Below are positions 8,404-17,849 of a stretch of 64,000 nt of DNA, in pieces. Position numbers and translations under genes: made by a program. Position 1 is the stretch's first letter, and each line of letters starts with the position of its first letter. The DNA comes from Candidatus Atribacteria bacterium. GTDB lineage: Bacteria; Atribacterota; Phoenicimicrobiia; Phoenicimicrobiales; Phoenicimicrobiaceae. The stretch covers positions 1-64,000 of the forward strand of contig DOTB01000015.1 in the NCBI GenBank assembly GCA_003513845.1, written 5' to 3'. The notes beneath the pieces are model-generated. The model searched no databases, was not told the DNA's origin, and saw only the letters and a list, made by a program, of their open reading frames with translations.

Positions 8404-9138
8404 TTAATAAATCCATCTCTTTTGAATATTACGCATACTCATTAAAAATAAAACCAAGGTATAACCAATGAGTACTAGAAAGCTAATCCAGGAAGGGATA
8501 ATTCCATCGGCATTAATGGAGGTTTTTAATATATCAGCACCATGGGTTAAGGGCAAGGCATAGGATATTGGACGTATTATTGCCGGTAACTTTTCAATAG
8601 GAATAAATAAATCGCAAAGAAACATCATAGGGAAACGGACGAAATTAGAAAAGGTTTGTGCCTCAAATACTTCACTAACCGATACGGAAATAAATAAGCC
8701 CAGAAAAGTTGAGGTTACGGCAATAAAAATGATACTGAGAATGGTAGTAAACCAATTGATACCGGATAAATCAACCACAAAAGAGGCAATAATAGCCGGA
8801 AACATAGCATTTAAAATACCAAAAATTATTGCGCCGGAGGTTTTGGCCAACATTAAGAGATTCAAACTGATCGGAGCAAGCAAAAGTCGTTCAAAAGATC
8901 TGCTTTTTCTTTCAAAAGTAATGGTGACTGCCAGCATTGAAGTTGTCCCGAAAAGCACCGCTAAAGACATCACCCCAGGAAGAACGCCTCTGATATCGAT
9001 AGCCTTTTCTGAACGTACAAAAAACATTAAGGTCCAGGCAAAAGGAAAGATTAGCCCCCAACTGATATTAGGCGGTTTGAGATAGTACATCTTCATATCC
9101 TTCATTAAGATACTCCAAAAGGCAATCCATTTCTTCAT
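8404..9138 (-). CDS. ABC-2 type exporter permease
   Basis: A 244-aa membrane protein with six hydrophobic segments in the ABC-2 (DrrB/NodJ-like) arrangement. A short N-terminal tail leads into FPFAWTLMFFVRS, and the typical loop ERKSRSFERLLLAPISL lies between helices 2 and 3. With the ATPase encoded immediately upstream (4-bp ATGA-type overlap) it should form a two-gene exporter. The substrate cannot be told; drugs, lipids and polysaccharides are known for the family. The shared unit with an ArsR regulator hints at stress-induced export. Confidence 0.85.
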   Translation of the reverse strand: MKKWIAFWSILMKDMKMYYLKPPNISWGLIFPFAWTLMFFVRSEKAIDIRGVLPGVMSLAVLFGTTSMLAVTITFERKSRSFERLLLAPISLNLLMLAKTSGAIIFGILNAMFPAIIASFVVDLSGINWFTTILSIIFIAVTSTFLGLFISVSVSEVFEAQTFSNFVRFPMMFLCDLFIPIEKLPAIIRPISYALPLTHGADILKTSINADGIIPSWISFLVLIGYTLVLFLMSMRNIQKRWIY

Positions 9139-10205
9139 TTTTTTTCGCCTCCCTTTTCCTTCTCCTTTTTCATACGGTTTATTTCTATTCCGGTCACTTT
9201 GACAAATACCTCTTCCAGAGATGGGCGAATCATCTTTGCTTCACGAACCAGACACTTTTTCTCATCAAAAAATTTAATAAAAGGTATTAGATCAATCTTT
9301 TCCGGGGAACTAATCCTGATGCGAAAATGATCAATAGTATTGATATCAATATTAGGAAAAGCATTTCTGAATGATTCCTTTAAAGTATCTGCATCATTTT
9401 CCAGGGTAAATTCAATGATATGTGCTTGTTGTGTTTCCTGCATCAAGTCAACTGTTTTTCCAATCTTAACCACTCTGCCTTCCACAATAAATCCTACACG
9501 ATGACAAAGCCTTTCAGCTTCTTCTATATAATGGGTAGTTAAAAAAATCGTGGTACCATTAGCATTTAATGTTTGTATCAATCTCCTAATCTGCCTGGCA
9601 GTTTCTACATCAATACCGGTTGTAGGTTCATCCAAAAACAAAATAGGTGGCTCATGAATAATACCTGCAGCTATGACCAATTTTCTCTTCATGCCTTTAG
9701 AATAAGCCTTAAACAGTTTTTTCCCGGTATTGGCCAATCCAAACTGCTTTAACAACTCTTGTGCTCTTCTCTCTCTCTTCCTTTTATCCATCCCATAAAG
9801 AGAGGCACAAAAAACAAGATTATCAAAACCATTCATTTCATCGTAAAGATTGCTTTCGTCAGGAACAATACCAATAATTTGCTGTACTTTTTTGATATCT
9901 TTTATTCCATCTTCTCCGGCTATTTCAATAGAACCGGAAGTCGGCTTGGCAAGCCCGGTGAGCATATTGATAGTCGTCGTCTTGCCTGCGCCATTAGGTC
10001 CCAAAAATCCAAACACTTCCCCCTTTCCAAGAGCAAAGCTTATCTCTTTGACTGCATGAAATCCATCATAATCTTTACTAAGATTTCTTACTTCCAAGAT
10101 ATTCAAATTTAAATGTTCCTTTGCAATTCCTTTTTTCCCTATCACAGTGATGATCTTCTTTTTCCCCATGGCATTTTTTAATTTGTTCTTCACTACATTT
10201 ACCAT
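9135..10205 (-). CDS. ABC transporter ATP-binding protein (DrrA/CcmA-like)
   Basis: The nucleotide-binding subunit of the exporter. Walker A GPNGAGKT is at 69-76, the signature appears as YSKGMKRKL, Walker B as ILFLDEPTTGID, and the H-loop in TTHYIEEAE. A C-terminal extension after residue 260 with the family motif PSLEEVFVKVTG is typical of DrrA-like exporters. The first 34 residues are basic and unlike the family. A TTG near residue 33 preceded by AAAGGAA would give a conventional start at LNILEVRNLSKDY, so the annotated ATG at 10205, which has a weak ribosome binding site, may be too long. Confidence 0.9.
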   Translation of the reverse strand: MVNVVKNKLKNAMGKKKIITVIGKKGIAKEHLNLNILEVRNLSKDYDGFHAVKEISFALGKGEVFGFLGPNGAGKTTTINMLTGLAKPTSGSIEIAGEDGIKDIKKVQQIIGIVPDESNLYDEMNGFDNLVFCASLYGMDKRKRERRAQELLKQFGLANTGKKLFKAYSKGMKRKLVIAAGIIHEPPILFLDEPTTGIDVETARQIRRLIQTLNANGTTIFLTTHYIEEAERLCHRVGFIVEGRVVKIGKTVDLMQETQQAHIIEFTLENDADTLKESFRNAFPNIDINTIDHFRIRISSPEKIDLIPFIKFFDEKKCLVREAKMIRPSLEEVFVKVTGIEINRMKKEKEKGGEKK

Positions 10206-10237
10206 CTTTTAGTCTGTATTCCGTATGCCTACAGTTA

Positions 10238-10588
10238 TCATAACTCATGTTGGTTAGCCTCTTTCTTGCTGAGATGTGTATTGATTGTTGAGTAACCTTG
10301 ATAGCATTTATTTTTTATAGGAAGAACTTCAGACAATGTAATCATCTGACCAGCTGCTTGCTTTAATATCTCTCGGTCTACATAATAGTGAGTGTAATAC
10401 CCCCTCTTGTCCCCTTTTACAATACCTGCATCCCGTAATATTTTCAGGTGTTGGGATACGGCGGATTCAGAAATATTTAAACGTGTAGCTAGTGCACTAA
10501 CGCAAAGATCATGCTTTAGTAGAAGATTAACAAGCCTGTAACGAGTATCGTCTGATATTGCCTTTAGGATATTTACTAATTCTGTCAT
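10238..10588 (-). CDS. ArsR-family transcriptional regulator
   Basis: A 116-aa winged-helix repressor. The core ILKAISDDTRYRLVNLLLKH, the recognition helix region SESAVSQHLKILRDAGIV and the beta-wing GDKRGYYTHYYV are classic ArsR/SmtB. I see no CxC metal-binding motif in the alpha-3 helix (DLCVSALATRL has one Cys), so it may sense a non-metal signal or use another site. It heads the ABC exporter and MOT1 genes, which it probably controls. Confidence 0.88.
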   Translation of the reverse strand: MTELVNILKAISDDTRYRLVNLLLKHDLCVSALATRLNISESAVSQHLKILRDAGIVKGDKRGYYTHYYVDREILKQAAGQMITLSEVLPIKNKCYQGYSTINTHLSKKEANQHEL

Positions 10589-10625
10589 TGATAAGCCTCT
10601 TTTATTTAAGTTATTACTAAAATGT

Positions 10626-10654
10626 ATAATAATGTACTAAAATAAATTTGTCAA
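10626..10654 (-). promoter_or_regulatory. Sigma-70 promoter of the ArsR-ABC-MOT1 operon
   Basis: TTGACA (10654-10649), 17-nt spacer and TATTAT (10631-10626), about 38 nt before the ArsR start. The segment from the spacer to +1 is rich in the repeated word TTAGTA, which may be the repressor's site. Confidence 0.7.
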
Positions 10655-10680
10655 GAAATCGAATTTCTGATTCTTGGATG

Positions 10681-11004
10681 GTAGGTGGGAGAAGATACCT
10701 TTTTCTGTTTTGATGAAGTCAAAACATAGGCTGACGAAGACGCCTGCCTGAGGAAGGGTTTAGAGATTCCCGATTTTTCAATTTTTAAAAAGTACTTCTT
10801 TGATTAAAGGTGGAGAGTCAACCCCGAAAATAAAAAAATTCTCCTTTCCTTACTTACAAAACTTTGTCTGCCAAAGGCAGACAAACCTTGACGAAAGCAT
10901 GTGTCTGAGGAAGCCGATCAAGGGAAGCAGGCTCGGAGCGCAGGCAACGGAAGACAGCCGATAGTGGCTTGTGTCCGAGCACCGATACTGCGGGGTGGGT
11001 GGGT
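10681..11004. repeat. GC-rich relic with diverged direct repeats and a perfect hairpin
   Basis: This gap is clearly richer in GC than its surroundings. Two 25-nt blocks, 10732-10756 and 10889-10913, are diverged copies that share TGACGAA and CTGAGGAAG. A perfect 10-bp stem with a 3-nt loop, TTTGTCTGCC/GGCAGACAAA, lies at 10863-10885. I see no coding region; a 110-codon frame crossing here also crosses the tRNA gene and is not real. It is probably a decayed mobile or repeat element. Confidence 0.45.
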
Positions 11005-11049
11005 ATAAAAAAGAAAAGGGAACTTCCGTCAACTTTTCCGAAAGTTCCC
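11005..11049 (-). terminator. Terminator of the tRNA-Asn gene
   Basis: On the minus strand GGGAACTT pairs with AAGTTCCC (8 bp, 11018-11049) and is followed by TTTTCTTTTTT. It starts 18 nt after the tRNA 3' end. Confidence 0.8.
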
Positions 11050-11067
11050 AGTTCGATTTATAAAAAA

Positions 11068-11142
11068 TGGCTCCCCGGGTAGGATTCGAACCTACAACCC
11101 TCCGGTTAACAGCCGGATGCTCCACCGTTGAGCTACCGAGGA
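11068..11142 (-). tRNA. tRNA-Asn (GTT)
   Basis: A full cloverleaf is readable on the minus strand. The acceptor stem is TCCTCGG/CCGGGGA, the anticodon arm TCCGG-CTGTTAA-CCGGA gives anticodon GTT, and the T arm is GTAGG-TTCGAAT-CCTAC. Discriminator G and the CCA end are encoded. Total length is 75 nt including CCA. Confidence 0.95.
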
Positions 11143-11153
11143 AGGTCAAAGTA

Positions 11154-11182
11154 ATTATACCTAAAAACCCTACCCAAGTCAA
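11154..11182 (-). promoter_or_regulatory. Promoter of tRNA-Asn
   Basis: TTGACT (11182-11177), 17-nt spacer, TATAAT (11159-11154), with the mature tRNA 5' end 11 nt downstream of the -10 box. The GGGT-rich spacer could hold a discriminator-type stringent control signal, which is not demonstrable here. Confidence 0.75.
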
Positions 11183-11246
11183 TAATTTTATAGATTTTAA
11201 AATATATTTTAGAGAATTTTTTAAATAAAATAGTATTTGATTTTAT

Positions 11247-12353
11247 TTATTCTAAATAATCTCTCAATTTTTTGCTTCGTGTCGGATATCTTAGTTTCCT
11301 CAATGCTTTCGCTTCAATCTGACGAATTCTCTCTCTGGTTACTCCAAATTCTTTACCTACTTCCTCAAGGGTATGGGGATGGCCAGTAGCAATCCCAAAT
11401 CTTAATTCTAATACCCTTTTCTCGCGATAGGTTAAAGTACTTAATACTTCATTTAATTGCTCTTTTAAAAGAGTATTAGAAGCAATTTTGGGAGGAGCAG
11501 GTGAATCCTTATCCTCGATGAAATCTCCTAAATGGCTGTCTTCTTCTTTGCCTATTGGAGTTTCTAAGGAAACAGGCTCCTGGGCAGTCTTCAATATTTC
11601 CCTCACTTTATCTTCGCTTATTTCCATCCGTTCAGCTATTTCACTGGTTGTGGGTTCTCGTCCTAATTCCTGTAAAAGCTGACGCGATACCCGTACTAGT
11701 TTATTAATAGTTTCAACCATATGAACAGGTACTCGAATGGTTCTTGCTTGATCAGCTATAGCTCGAGTAATTGCCTGTCTAATCCACCAGGTAGCATAAG
11801 TACTAAACTTATATCCTTTTTTGTAGTCAAATTTTTCTACTGCTCTTATTAGGCCCATATTGCCTTCCTGGATAAGATCTAAAAACAACATTCCTCTTCC
11901 TACATATCGCTTAGCAATACTTACTACTAATCTCAAATTTGCTTCCACCAATCTCTTTTTAGCCTTGTGATCTCCCTTTTTCATCCTTTTAGCTAATTCT
12001 ATTTCTTCCTCGGCAGTTAAGAGTTTTATCTTCCCTATTTCTTTTAAATACATTTTTACCGGATCGTCTAATTCTATTTCTTTAGCTAATTCTGCTTCTA
12101 AATCCATTTCCTCTTTTGAAATGGAACCTGGTCTTTCTTTCTCCTCAATATTTTTTTCTTTCAACAACATAGAGCCTTCTTCATCACTTTCCACTATCTC
12201 AATCCCGGACTCACTTAGCTTATCATATAAATATTCAATTTTATCTAAATTTACAATATCATCTGCTAAAAATTTTTCTATTTCTTTATAAGTTAAATAA
12301 CCCTGCTCCTTACCTGTTTTAATTAATTCTTCGATTATTCTCTTTCTTCCCAT
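11247..12353 (-). CDS. rpoD: Primary RNA polymerase sigma factor (sigma-70/SigA)
   Basis: The housekeeping sigma factor directing polymerase to -35/-10 promoters such as those seen in this window. Residues 1-80 form a short region 1.1, region 1.2 is [20 protein letters not shown], region 2 spans [20 protein letters not shown] through [16 protein letters not shown] (the -10 recognition helix), region 3 is around 230-300, and region 4.2 is [20 protein letters not shown] (-35 recognition). At 368 aa it resembles Firmicutes SigA and lacks the large non-conserved insert of proteobacterial RpoD. It follows dnaG by 66 bp, the familiar dnaG-rpoD macromolecular-synthesis order. Confidence 0.97.
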   Translation of the reverse strand: MGRKRIIEELIKTGKEQGYLTYKEIEKFLADDIVNLDKIEYLYDKLSESGIEIVESDEEGSMLLKEKNIEEKERPGSISKEEMDLEAELAKEIELDDPVKMYLKEIGKIKLLTAEEEIELAKRMKKGDHKAKKRLVEANLRLVVSIAKRYVGRGMLFLDLIQEGNMGLIRAVEKFDYKKGYKFSTYATWWIRQAITRAIADQARTIRVPVHMVETINKLVRVSRQLLQELGREPTTSEIAERMEISEDKVREILKTAQEPVSLETPIGKEEDSHLGDFIEDKDSPAPPKIASNTLLKEQLNEVLSTLTYREKRVLELRFGIATGHPHTLEEVGKEFGVTRERIRQIEAKALRKLRYPTRSKKLRDYLE

Positions 12354-12419
12354 TTATTCTCAAGCCTTCCTTCTTAAAAAGTAAAAGTACTTTTTTGATT
12401 TAACATAAAACACTAAAAA

Positions 12420-14195
12420 TTAATTAACATTTCGAGTTTTTAATTGTTTGACAATTTTTCCTAATTCCTTTAAATCATTTTCTTCTATTTTTTCAGAATT
12501 TTTTATTTTTTCATCAAGCATTTTTGCCCTTTTTTCAAGTTCTTTTATCTCTTGAGTTAATTTATAATTTTTTATAGTATCTATGCACCCAAAAATTACT
12601 TTTTCATTAAAAGTTATATTATTTTCCATTAATATTCTGGAAATTAATTTCGCTGCCTTATCATCATCTAAATAATCAATCACTTTTTGGGGATCTAACC
12701 CATTATTATCCCTTAAAAGACTTTCAATGGCTGATACAATTTGGCGATGCAATAAAACCGTAAAATCTTCCTCTCTTAAGTCTTTTAGCACCTTTTGAGC
12801 AATTTCCACATCCCCCAACATAGATCCAATAAGAATTTTTTCTGCAACCACATTTCCTGGTTCAGAATCTGGCCTGATAAAATTATAAGTAAATTCTTTT
12901 GCCCCTCTTTTATATTTTTTTAATTCAATTAATATTGCTTCTTCAGATAAATTTAGTTCTTCAGATAATTTTTTAATCTGAGCCCTCAGTTCAACTTCAT
13001 TATCTATTACACTCAAAGTGGGTAAAATTTCCTCAATGATTTTTACCCTTCCTTCAATAGTGCTGGTATTATATTTTGCATATAAAAGTTTTAATCTATA
13101 ATCTATCAGGGATAAGGATTTCTCAATTAAAAATTGAAAAGCCTTGCTCCCCTTTTTAATTAAAAAATCTGCGGGGTCATAACCCTGAGGTAAAACTATC
13201 ACCTTAACCCCAAGGCCGGTCTTTATAAGTAAATCAAGGCTTCTAAGAGTAGCCAGATTGCCAGCAGAATCTGCATCATAAGCAATTAAAACATTATCTG
13301 CAAAACGTTTTATTAACTCTATCTGTTTTATAGTTAAAGCAGTCCCCAGAGATGCTACTGTATTAGTGCATCCATATTGTTGAACAATTAAGATATCAGT
13401 ATAACCTTCTACAATAATTGCCTCATTCTTTTTTCGAATATCTTCCCTGGCAAAATTTAAGTTATATAAATTTTCTCCTTTATTATAAATTAATGTTTCA
13501 GGAGAATTTATATATTTGGGCAAAGAATCATCTAAGACCCTACCTCCGAAACCCACTATATTCCCCTGTACATTAAAAATGGGGAAAATTATCCTATTTC
13601 TAAAATAATCAAGATAACTACCGTCTATATTACTCCTTTTGACAAGTCCTGCTTTAATTAGGTTTTCGTAGGAATAACCTTTTTTCTTTAAAAAATTTAT
13701 TAATAAATTCCCTCCGGCAGGAGCATAACCTAATCTATACTTTTCGACAGTCTTGTCATTAATTCCTCTTTTTTTAAGATAGTTTTTTATTTTTTTCCCC
13801 TGAAAAGTTCGGGCTAAGCATTCTTGATAATATTTAGCTGCCAAATTATTTAATTTATATAAGCGATCTTTTTGTTTGTAAAGAAGATTTCCTTTCTTAT
13901 CATCTGATGGCAAGGTTACCCCAGCTTTTTTAGCCAGCATCTTTACTGCTTCGTAAAATTCAACCTTTTCAAACTTCATAATAAAATTAAAAACATTACC
14001 TCCCTCGCCACATCCAAAACAGTGAAACAACTGTTTTTCAGGGCTAACCATAAATGAGGGAGTCTTCTCTTCATGAAAAGGGCACAGCCCTTTAAATCCC
14101 TTTCCCGCAGGTTTTAAAGGAACATATCCAGAAATTATATCTACAATATCGCATCGATTTCTAATTTCTTCCAATAACTCAGATGAAAATCTCAC
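12420..14195 (-). CDS. dnaG: DNA primase
   Basis: Synthesises RNA primers at the replication fork. Domains in order: CHC2 zinc finger (Cys38, His41, Cys59, Cys62 in LCPFHEEKTPSF and FHCFGCGEGG), the RNA polymerase/TOPRIM core (EAIIVEGYTDILIVQQYG; AYDADSAGNLA) and a C-terminal helicase-interacting part from about residue 430. The 591-aa length is normal. The start is a GTG at 14195 with AAAGGAG 8 nt upstream. It is first in an operon with rpoD. Confidence 0.97.
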   Translation of the reverse strand: MRFSSELLEEIRNRCDIVDIISGYVPLKPAGKGFKGLCPFHEEKTPSFMVSPEKQLFHCFGCGEGGNVFNFIMKFEKVEFYEAVKMLAKKAGVTLPSDDKKGNLLYKQKDRLYKLNNLAAKYYQECLARTFQGKKIKNYLKKRGINDKTVEKYRLGYAPAGGNLLINFLKKKGYSYENLIKAGLVKRSNIDGSYLDYFRNRIIFPIFNVQGNIVGFGGRVLDDSLPKYINSPETLIYNKGENLYNLNFAREDIRKKNEAIIVEGYTDILIVQQYGCTNTVASLGTALTIKQIELIKRFADNVLIAYDADSAGNLATLRSLDLLIKTGLGVKVIVLPQGYDPADFLIKKGSKAFQFLIEKSLSLIDYRLKLLYAKYNTSTIEGRVKIIEEILPTLSVIDNEVELRAQIKKLSEELNLSEEAILIELKKYKRGAKEFTYNFIRPDSEPGNVVAEKILIGSMLGDVEIAQKVLKDLREEDFTVLLHRQIVSAIESLLRDNNGLDPQKVIDYLDDDKAAKLISRILMENNITFNEKVIFGCIDTIKNYKLTQEIKELEKRAKMLDEKIKNSEKIEENDLKELGKIVKQLKTRNVN

Positions 14196-14227
14196 CCAAT
14201 ATTCTCCTTTGACAAAATTATCTTGCT

Positions 14228-14255
14228 ATTATAATATATTCTACATAAAATTCAA
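14228..14255 (-). promoter_or_regulatory. Promoter of dnaG-rpoD
   Basis: TTGAAT (14255-14250), 16-nt spacer and TATAAT (14233-14228), about 33 nt upstream of the dnaG GTG start. Confidence 0.6.
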
Positions 14256-14371
14256 TTTTCCTCTTTTTTTGAAAAAATATTTTAAAAAAAATACTAGTTG
14301 TTTATAACCAATATAAATCAACTAGTTTTAGAGGTTTCATTTTTCTTTTTATTAAAATTCAGTAAAATAAT

Positions 14372-15595
14372 TTATAAGTTTAATTGTAAATTCTCTGCTT
14401 TTGATTTCTTTTCATTTAGTTTAACTTTCCCATACCTACCCCCGCCACCGGGGCTCAATTTTAAAAGTCCCTTTCGGGCTAAAATTATATTTTGGGCAAT
14501 TTCAAATCCTACTACCTGACTAATTTCCTGAAAAGAAGCTTTATGCAATATATGCATTTCAGTGCCATAATAGCTAAATAATTTTTCTAAAGTTTTTTTG
14601 CCTACCCCGGGGACAAATTCTAAAGGAACCTGCTGAAAATAAGGCGGTCGATGAGGAGGAGAAAAAGATTGTTGATAGTCCCCTATCTCCACAATTCGAT
14701 CAAAAACACCTTTTACTACTTTATCACTTCCGCATTTTTCGCATTTATAAATTGGGGGATTACTGGTAGTAGTATAATTACAGATTTCACAAAAAGTTCG
14801 ATGGTATTTACCCAGTTTAGGGTCAAGACCGTAATTAGCAGTTATCTTTCTTCCTTCTTTTCTCTGCAATGCTAAAAGAATCTCTTTAAAATTTGCCTTT
14901 TCTAACTCTATTATATTGTATTCTCGACCAATCTTGGGCAGAGAATGTGCATCTGAATTAGTCAAAAAAGTAAATTGAGCCAATTCTTTCAACCGGTCAG
15001 CAATTTCTGTATTCGCACTTAATCCCAATTCTATAGCCGAAATCTTCTTTAGAGTAGATTTGTTAAACATTTCTCCCAACCTTTTCACACAATTTCCATA
15101 AACACTTTTATGGGGAGTAAAGGCATGAGCAGGGATTAAAATTCCTCCAGTTTGATCTATAATTTTAAAAGCTTCCTGGGCACTAATTCTACAATTTTGA
15201 CTGCTTAAACTTACATTCGTTACCAAAGAAGAAAGAATTTTACTAAACTCTTTTATATCTTCAAAATAGGGAAAATAAGCTATCTGATGTGATGACCCTC
15301 CATCTCTCTCCTTTGTTTCTATTTCTGCACCTAAAATAATGGTTACTTGATCTTGATAAATCAATCCCCCATCTTTTAGAGGTTTCATTTCCCCACTATT
15401 CATTAATTGGGATATATCATTAATAACTTCGGGTGATGCACAATCAACAATACCTACAATGTCAATCCCTTTTCTATATTTACATTCCCTGGCAATGTTG
15501 GCAAAAGTTAGGTCTCGAGAAGCGGTTATTTTTACCGGGGATCCACTATTGCTTCTACCAATATGCACATGAAAATCCATAAAATATTTTTTCAT
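14372..15595 (-). CDS. Endonuclease Q-like PHP-domain DNA repair protein
   Basis: A 407-aa protein with a PHP metal-dependent hydrolase domain (MDFHVHIGRS with His9 and His11; GIVDCASP; GAEIETKE; IPAHAFTPH; LTNSDAHSLPKIGRE). A CxxC...CxxC zinc finger follows (CEICNY, KCEKCGS) and then a C-terminal helix-hairpin-like part (EFVPGVGKKTLEKLFSYYG). This layout is that of endonuclease Q, which nicks DNA 5' to deaminated bases and abasic sites in some archaea and a limited set of bacteria. The assignment rests on motif order rather than a search. It sits between dnaG and a Nudix gene. Confidence 0.78.
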   Translation of the reverse strand: MKKYFMDFHVHIGRSNSGSPVKITASRDLTFANIARECKYRKGIDIVGIVDCASPEVINDISQLMNSGEMKPLKDGGLIYQDQVTIILGAEIETKERDGGSSHQIAYFPYFEDIKEFSKILSSLVTNVSLSSQNCRISAQEAFKIIDQTGGILIPAHAFTPHKSVYGNCVKRLGEMFNKSTLKKISAIELGLSANTEIADRLKELAQFTFLTNSDAHSLPKIGREYNIIELEKANFKEILLALQRKEGRKITANYGLDPKLGKYHRTFCEICNYTTTSNPPIYKCEKCGSDKVVKGVFDRIVEIGDYQQSFSPPHRPPYFQQVPLEFVPGVGKKTLEKLFSYYGTEMHILHKASFQEISQVVGFEIAQNIILARKGLLKLSPGGGGRYGKVKLNEKKSKAENLQLNL

Positions 15596-15664
15596 TTTTA
15601 ATTATAGCTCCCCCCTCACCGACTCCTTCTCCCTTCAGGGGAGAGGAGCAGGAGATACAATTCA

Positions 15665-16207
15665 CTAGATACAAGATACGAGATATAATATTCCTATTAT
15701 TGTCTTGGCATCTTTAATAATATTATTTTTAACCATATCTAAGGTCTCATCGGGAGTAATCAATTGAACCTTGATAAATTCATCAGCATCTTCATTTTTA
15801 ATTCTTTTTTCTAGATCTTTTGCCAAAAAAAGAGTCAATTTTTCATTGCAAAAACCTGGAGATGAGAAAAAAGTTATTATCTTTTTAATCTTTCGAGGAT
15901 AATAACCAGTCTCTTCTTCCAATTCTCTTCGAGCACAAGTTTCTAAATCTTCTCCTGGTTCAATTGTTCCAGCCGGTAGCTCCCATAAAACTTCCTCTGC
16001 AGGTTTTCTGAATTGTTTAATCATTACTATCTTTTTATCATCAGTTAAAGCTAAAATAACTACTGCCCCTGGATGTTCAACTATTTCTCGGATAGTCTTC
16101 CTGCCATCAGGGAGTTTTACTTTATACTGACAGACATTAATAACTTTTCCTCGGTAAATATTGGTAGAAGATAAAGTTTTCTCTTGAAAAATATTTTCTT
16201 TACTCAT
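15665..16207 (-). CDS. nudF: Nudix hydrolase, ADP-ribose pyrophosphatase type
   Basis: Hydrolyses ADP-ribose (and related sugar nucleotides) to AMP and a sugar phosphate. The Nudix box [20 protein letters not shown] is complete, with TGY following, and the N-terminal strand pattern [18 protein letters not shown] plus [11 protein letters not shown] is that of the NudF/YqkG group. At 180 aa the length is standard. The start overlaps the end of the M20 peptidase gene by 8 bp, so the two are probably cotranscribed. Confidence 0.88.
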   Translation of the reverse strand: MSKENIFQEKTLSSTNIYRGKVINVCQYKVKLPDGRKTIREIVEHPGAVVILALTDDKKIVMIKQFRKPAEEVLWELPAGTIEPGEDLETCARRELEEETGYYPRKIKKIITFFSSPGFCNEKLTLFLAKDLEKRIKNEDADEFIKVQLITPDETLDMVKNNIIKDAKTIIGILYLVSCI

Positions 16208-17333
16208 TTAAGTTTTCTCCTGAAGCTACCACATTTATAATAGATAGAATATATTCTACTGTATTTTTTAACTCTTTGATAAGGATATATTCTTCCACAG
16301 TGTGAACTTTTTCCATGCCCAAAGCTAAAACTACCGAAGGAAGACCTTTTTTATTGAATACATTTGCATCACTACCTCCGCCGCTAGGACATAATAATGG
16401 TTGCAGCCCTATGTTTTTTGCCGCCTTTGTTGCTATATTAACTACCTGGTCATTAGGAGATAAATTATAACCATAATACTCTCTGTTAATTTTTACCTCC
16501 GCTTTTGCTTTAAATTCCCGAGCAGTATCTTCGGTTATTTTTTTTATTTGCTCAGTATATTTCTCTATCTTTTCCTCATTTCTACTCCTGACCTCTCCTT
16601 TTAATATTACCTCATCAGGAACAATATTAGTAGCTCTCCCACCAGAGATAATTCCAATATTGCTTGTGGTTTCTTCATCTATTCTACCTAATTTCATCCG
16701 GGAGAGAGCATATCCCGCCACCTGGATAGCATTAATTCCTTCTTCAGGATTTGCACCAGCGTGAGCAGATTTACCATAAATAGTAATTTCCAGAGAATTC
16801 TGAGAAGGAGCTGTAGTAATTATCTTTCCTACCGAACCTCCTGCATCTAAAACAAATCCCATTTGAGCTTTTAGATTAGAAATATCTAAATTTTTTGCTC
16901 CCTTTAAACCAATTTCTTCACAAATAGTAAGTAAAATTTCTATATCACCATGAGGAATATTATTTTCTCTAATAATATAAAGAGCCTCTAATAAAGCAGC
17001 TATTGCTGCCTTATCATCTGCCCCTAAAATTGTTTTTCCATCACTCACTATCTTTTCTCCATCGCAAAGAGGATTAATGTTTTTCCCCGGGATAACTGTA
17101 TCCATATGGGCGGAAAACATAATTGGAATCGTATTATTATTTCCCTCTAAACTAACTATTATGTTACCACTATTAGATTTTACCTTTTCACTAGCCTGAT
17201 CAACTATAAGTTCTAATCCTAAATTTTTTATTTTTTTTATCAAAAAATCAGCTAAATCCTTTTCCTCCCTGGATACACTATCTATTCTAACTAATTCCAT
17301 AAAACTTTCTATCAATCTTTTTTTATTAACCAT
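16200..17333 (-). CDS. M20 family metallopeptidase (PepT-like)
   Basis: A di-zinc exopeptidase of 377 aa. Metal-site motifs in order: [26 protein letters not shown] (bridging Asp), [13 protein letters not shown] (catalytic Glu pair), FVLDAGG and, near the C-terminus, HTVEEYI. The dimerisation (lid) domain lies around residues 185-295. The closest pattern is the PepT/YqjE tripeptidase-like group, which trims peptides in the cytoplasm and fits a cell that ferments amino acids. It is followed with overlap by the Nudix gene. Confidence 0.88.
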   Translation of the reverse strand: MVNKKRLIESFMELVRIDSVSREEKDLADFLIKKIKNLGLELIVDQASEKVKSNSGNIIVSLEGNNNTIPIMFSAHMDTVIPGKNINPLCDGEKIVSDGKTILGADDKAAIAALLEALYIIRENNIPHGDIEILLTICEEIGLKGAKNLDISNLKAQMGFVLDAGGSVGKIITTAPSQNSLEITIYGKSAHAGANPEEGINAIQVAGYALSRMKLGRIDEETTSNIGIISGGRATNIVPDEVILKGEVRSRNEEKIEKYTEQIKKITEDTAREFKAKAEVKINREYYGYNLSPNDQVVNIATKAAKNIGLQPLLCPSGGGSDANVFNKKGLPSVVLALGMEKVHTVEEYILIKELKNTVEYILSIINVVASGENLNE

Positions 17334-17849
17334 TAATTAAGCCCCTTTCTTTTTAGTATATTGAATATCTTATAATAACAAAAATAGTTATTTGTTTTTT
17401 ATATTCTATCATAGATTGAATAACTAAATAACATTTATTATTATATTATGGTAACTTCCCAAAAAGCTAAAACATTTTTAACAGATCATATTATATTATA
17501 TAGGATACCTTGCAGATAATTTCATAATAAATTATAATTTTAGTCATCATACCACTATCTTACTATTTTGTATACTTTTTGGGTCACAATCATATTATAT
17601 TAAATAATGAAAAATGCAAAGCGTAAAACATAAAGAATCCAGAAGTCAGGACGCAGGGGTCAGAATATAAATCAGCGAATAGCATTTAGTGTATAATGTA
17701 GGAGTTCGATTTATCGAACCCGTTAGAAAAATTAATAAAACAATGCGGGGCGGATAAATCCGCCCCCTGCATTATTAGTAATATTTTATTAAGAATTTTT
17801 GAATTTTAAATTCTTGTACTTGTGAAAATAGGTAATGTTTTTTAGTTTT
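17334..17849. other. Intergenic gap with dispersed repeats
   Basis: No coding signal. A tail-only copy of repeat family B is at 17543-17601 and a family A copy at 17698-17770. The remainder is AT-rich and unremarkable. Confidence 0.6.
17698..17770. repeat. Family A palindromic repeat, copy 1
   Basis: Two inverted cores about 30 nt apart: TTCGATTTATCGAA and GGGGCGGATAAATCCGCCCC. The layout recurs at 47526-47590, 51512-51572, 52656-52729 and 62442-62516. Confidence 0.7.

Noticed and set aside
10850-11182. 110-codon minus-strand ORF
   Set aside because: It crosses the tRNA-Asn gene, its terminator and promoter and the GC-rich repeat block, and has no ribosome binding site or recognisable domain.
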